5,584 nt of DNA from the NCBI GenBank assembly GCA_023432845.1, contig JAEZEY010000110.1, forward strand, positions 1-5,584. Reading direction: 5' to 3'. The stretch is from Pseudomonadota bacterium (GTDB lineage Bacteria > Pseudomonadota > Alphaproteobacteria > Rhizobiales > Xanthobacteraceae). Below, in pieces: positions 5,516-5,584 of the stretch (position 1 is its first letter; every line of letters begins with the position of its first letter). Under the pieces are notes generated by a model. The model was not told the origin of the DNA and ran no database searches. It saw nothing but the letters and a program-made list of their open reading frames with translations. The position numbers and the translations under genes are program-made.

Positions 5516-5584
5516 TGGTGGGCGCGACAGGGATCGAACCTGTGACCCCTACCATGTCAAGGTAGTGCTCTCCCGCTGAGCTAC
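5516..5584 (-). tRNA. tRNA-Val (anticodon GAC), 5' end cut by the window edge
   Basis: Read on the minus strand, the sequence has the D arm (GCTCAGCGGGAGAGC), the anticodon arm CTACC-TTGACAT-GGTAG with anticodon GAC at 5558-5556, the variable loop, the T arm with GGTTCGATCC, the 3' acceptor strand CGCGCCC and an encoded CCA (5518-5516). GAC reads the valine codon GUC. The first 7 or so bases, the 5' acceptor strand, lie beyond the right edge. The gene is transcribed leftward, so its 3' end faces the rest of the window. tRNA 3' ends are common attachment sites for integrative elements. Confidence 0.95.

Noticed and set aside
5173..5565. Plus-strand frame of 130 codons ending in GATGIEPVTP
   Set aside because: Its end is the antisense translation of the tRNA-Val gene, a well-known source of false proteins. 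The upstream part has no recognisable domain and runs through stem-loops.
1..5584. CRISPR array, insertion sequence, integrase gene or second copy of the tRNA end
   Set aside because: I looked for regular spaced repeats, transposase or recombinase motifs, and another copy of the tRNA T arm and acceptor sequence, and saw none by eye.

Overview
The window is GC-rich DNA, most likely from an alphaproteobacterium of the Rhizobiales (a Bradyrhizobium-like genome is my best guess). The grounds are the high-GC codon use, the acyl-CoA catabolic gene families and a tRNA-Val(GAC) of the usual alphaproteobacterial form. The guess rests on reading, not on a database search.

Layout. The left third is a plus-strand acyl-CoA gene pair: a crotonase-family (enoyl-CoA hydratase/isomerase) gene cut by the left edge (2-649), then after 32 bases a complete class III CoA-transferase of the CaiB/BaiF family (682-1878). 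Converging on it, with only 24 bases between stop codons, is a minus-strand flavoprotein of the fumarate reductase/succinate dehydrogenase/AprA superfamily (1903-3507), with a plausible sigma70-type promoter just upstream (3531-3559). Between that gene and the next lies about 760 bases of decayed sequence. It includes a recognisable plus-strand C-terminal relic of an MmgE/PrpD-family gene (about 3681-3976) and roughly 290 bases with no supported gene.

The right third holds a minus-strand gene of unknown function (4270-5088). Its N-terminal half looks like a helix-turn-helix DNA-binding region. Two adjacent perfect inverted repeats (5112-5144) lie just upstream of its chosen start. A spacer of about 370 bases with more stem-loops (5248-5270, 5288-5324) follows, and then the 3' part of a tRNA-Val gene on the minus strand (5516-5584), cut by the right edge.

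How it fits together. Crotonase, CoA-transferase, the fumarate-reductase-like flavoprotein and the MmgE/PrpD relic suggest an accessory catabolic module: an organic acid activated by CoA transfer, then hydrated, isomerised and oxidised or reduced. The substrate cannot be named. A tRNA 3' end beside a gene desert, an orphan gene and a broken gene is the usual look of the edge of an integrated island, and tRNA-Val is a known island target in Bradyrhizobium. No integrase and no second copy of the tRNA end were seen here. I find no clear case for a wholly new system. The best leads are the active-site substitutions in the flavoprotein, the orphan putative DNA-binding gene with its palindromic leader, and the tRNA border.
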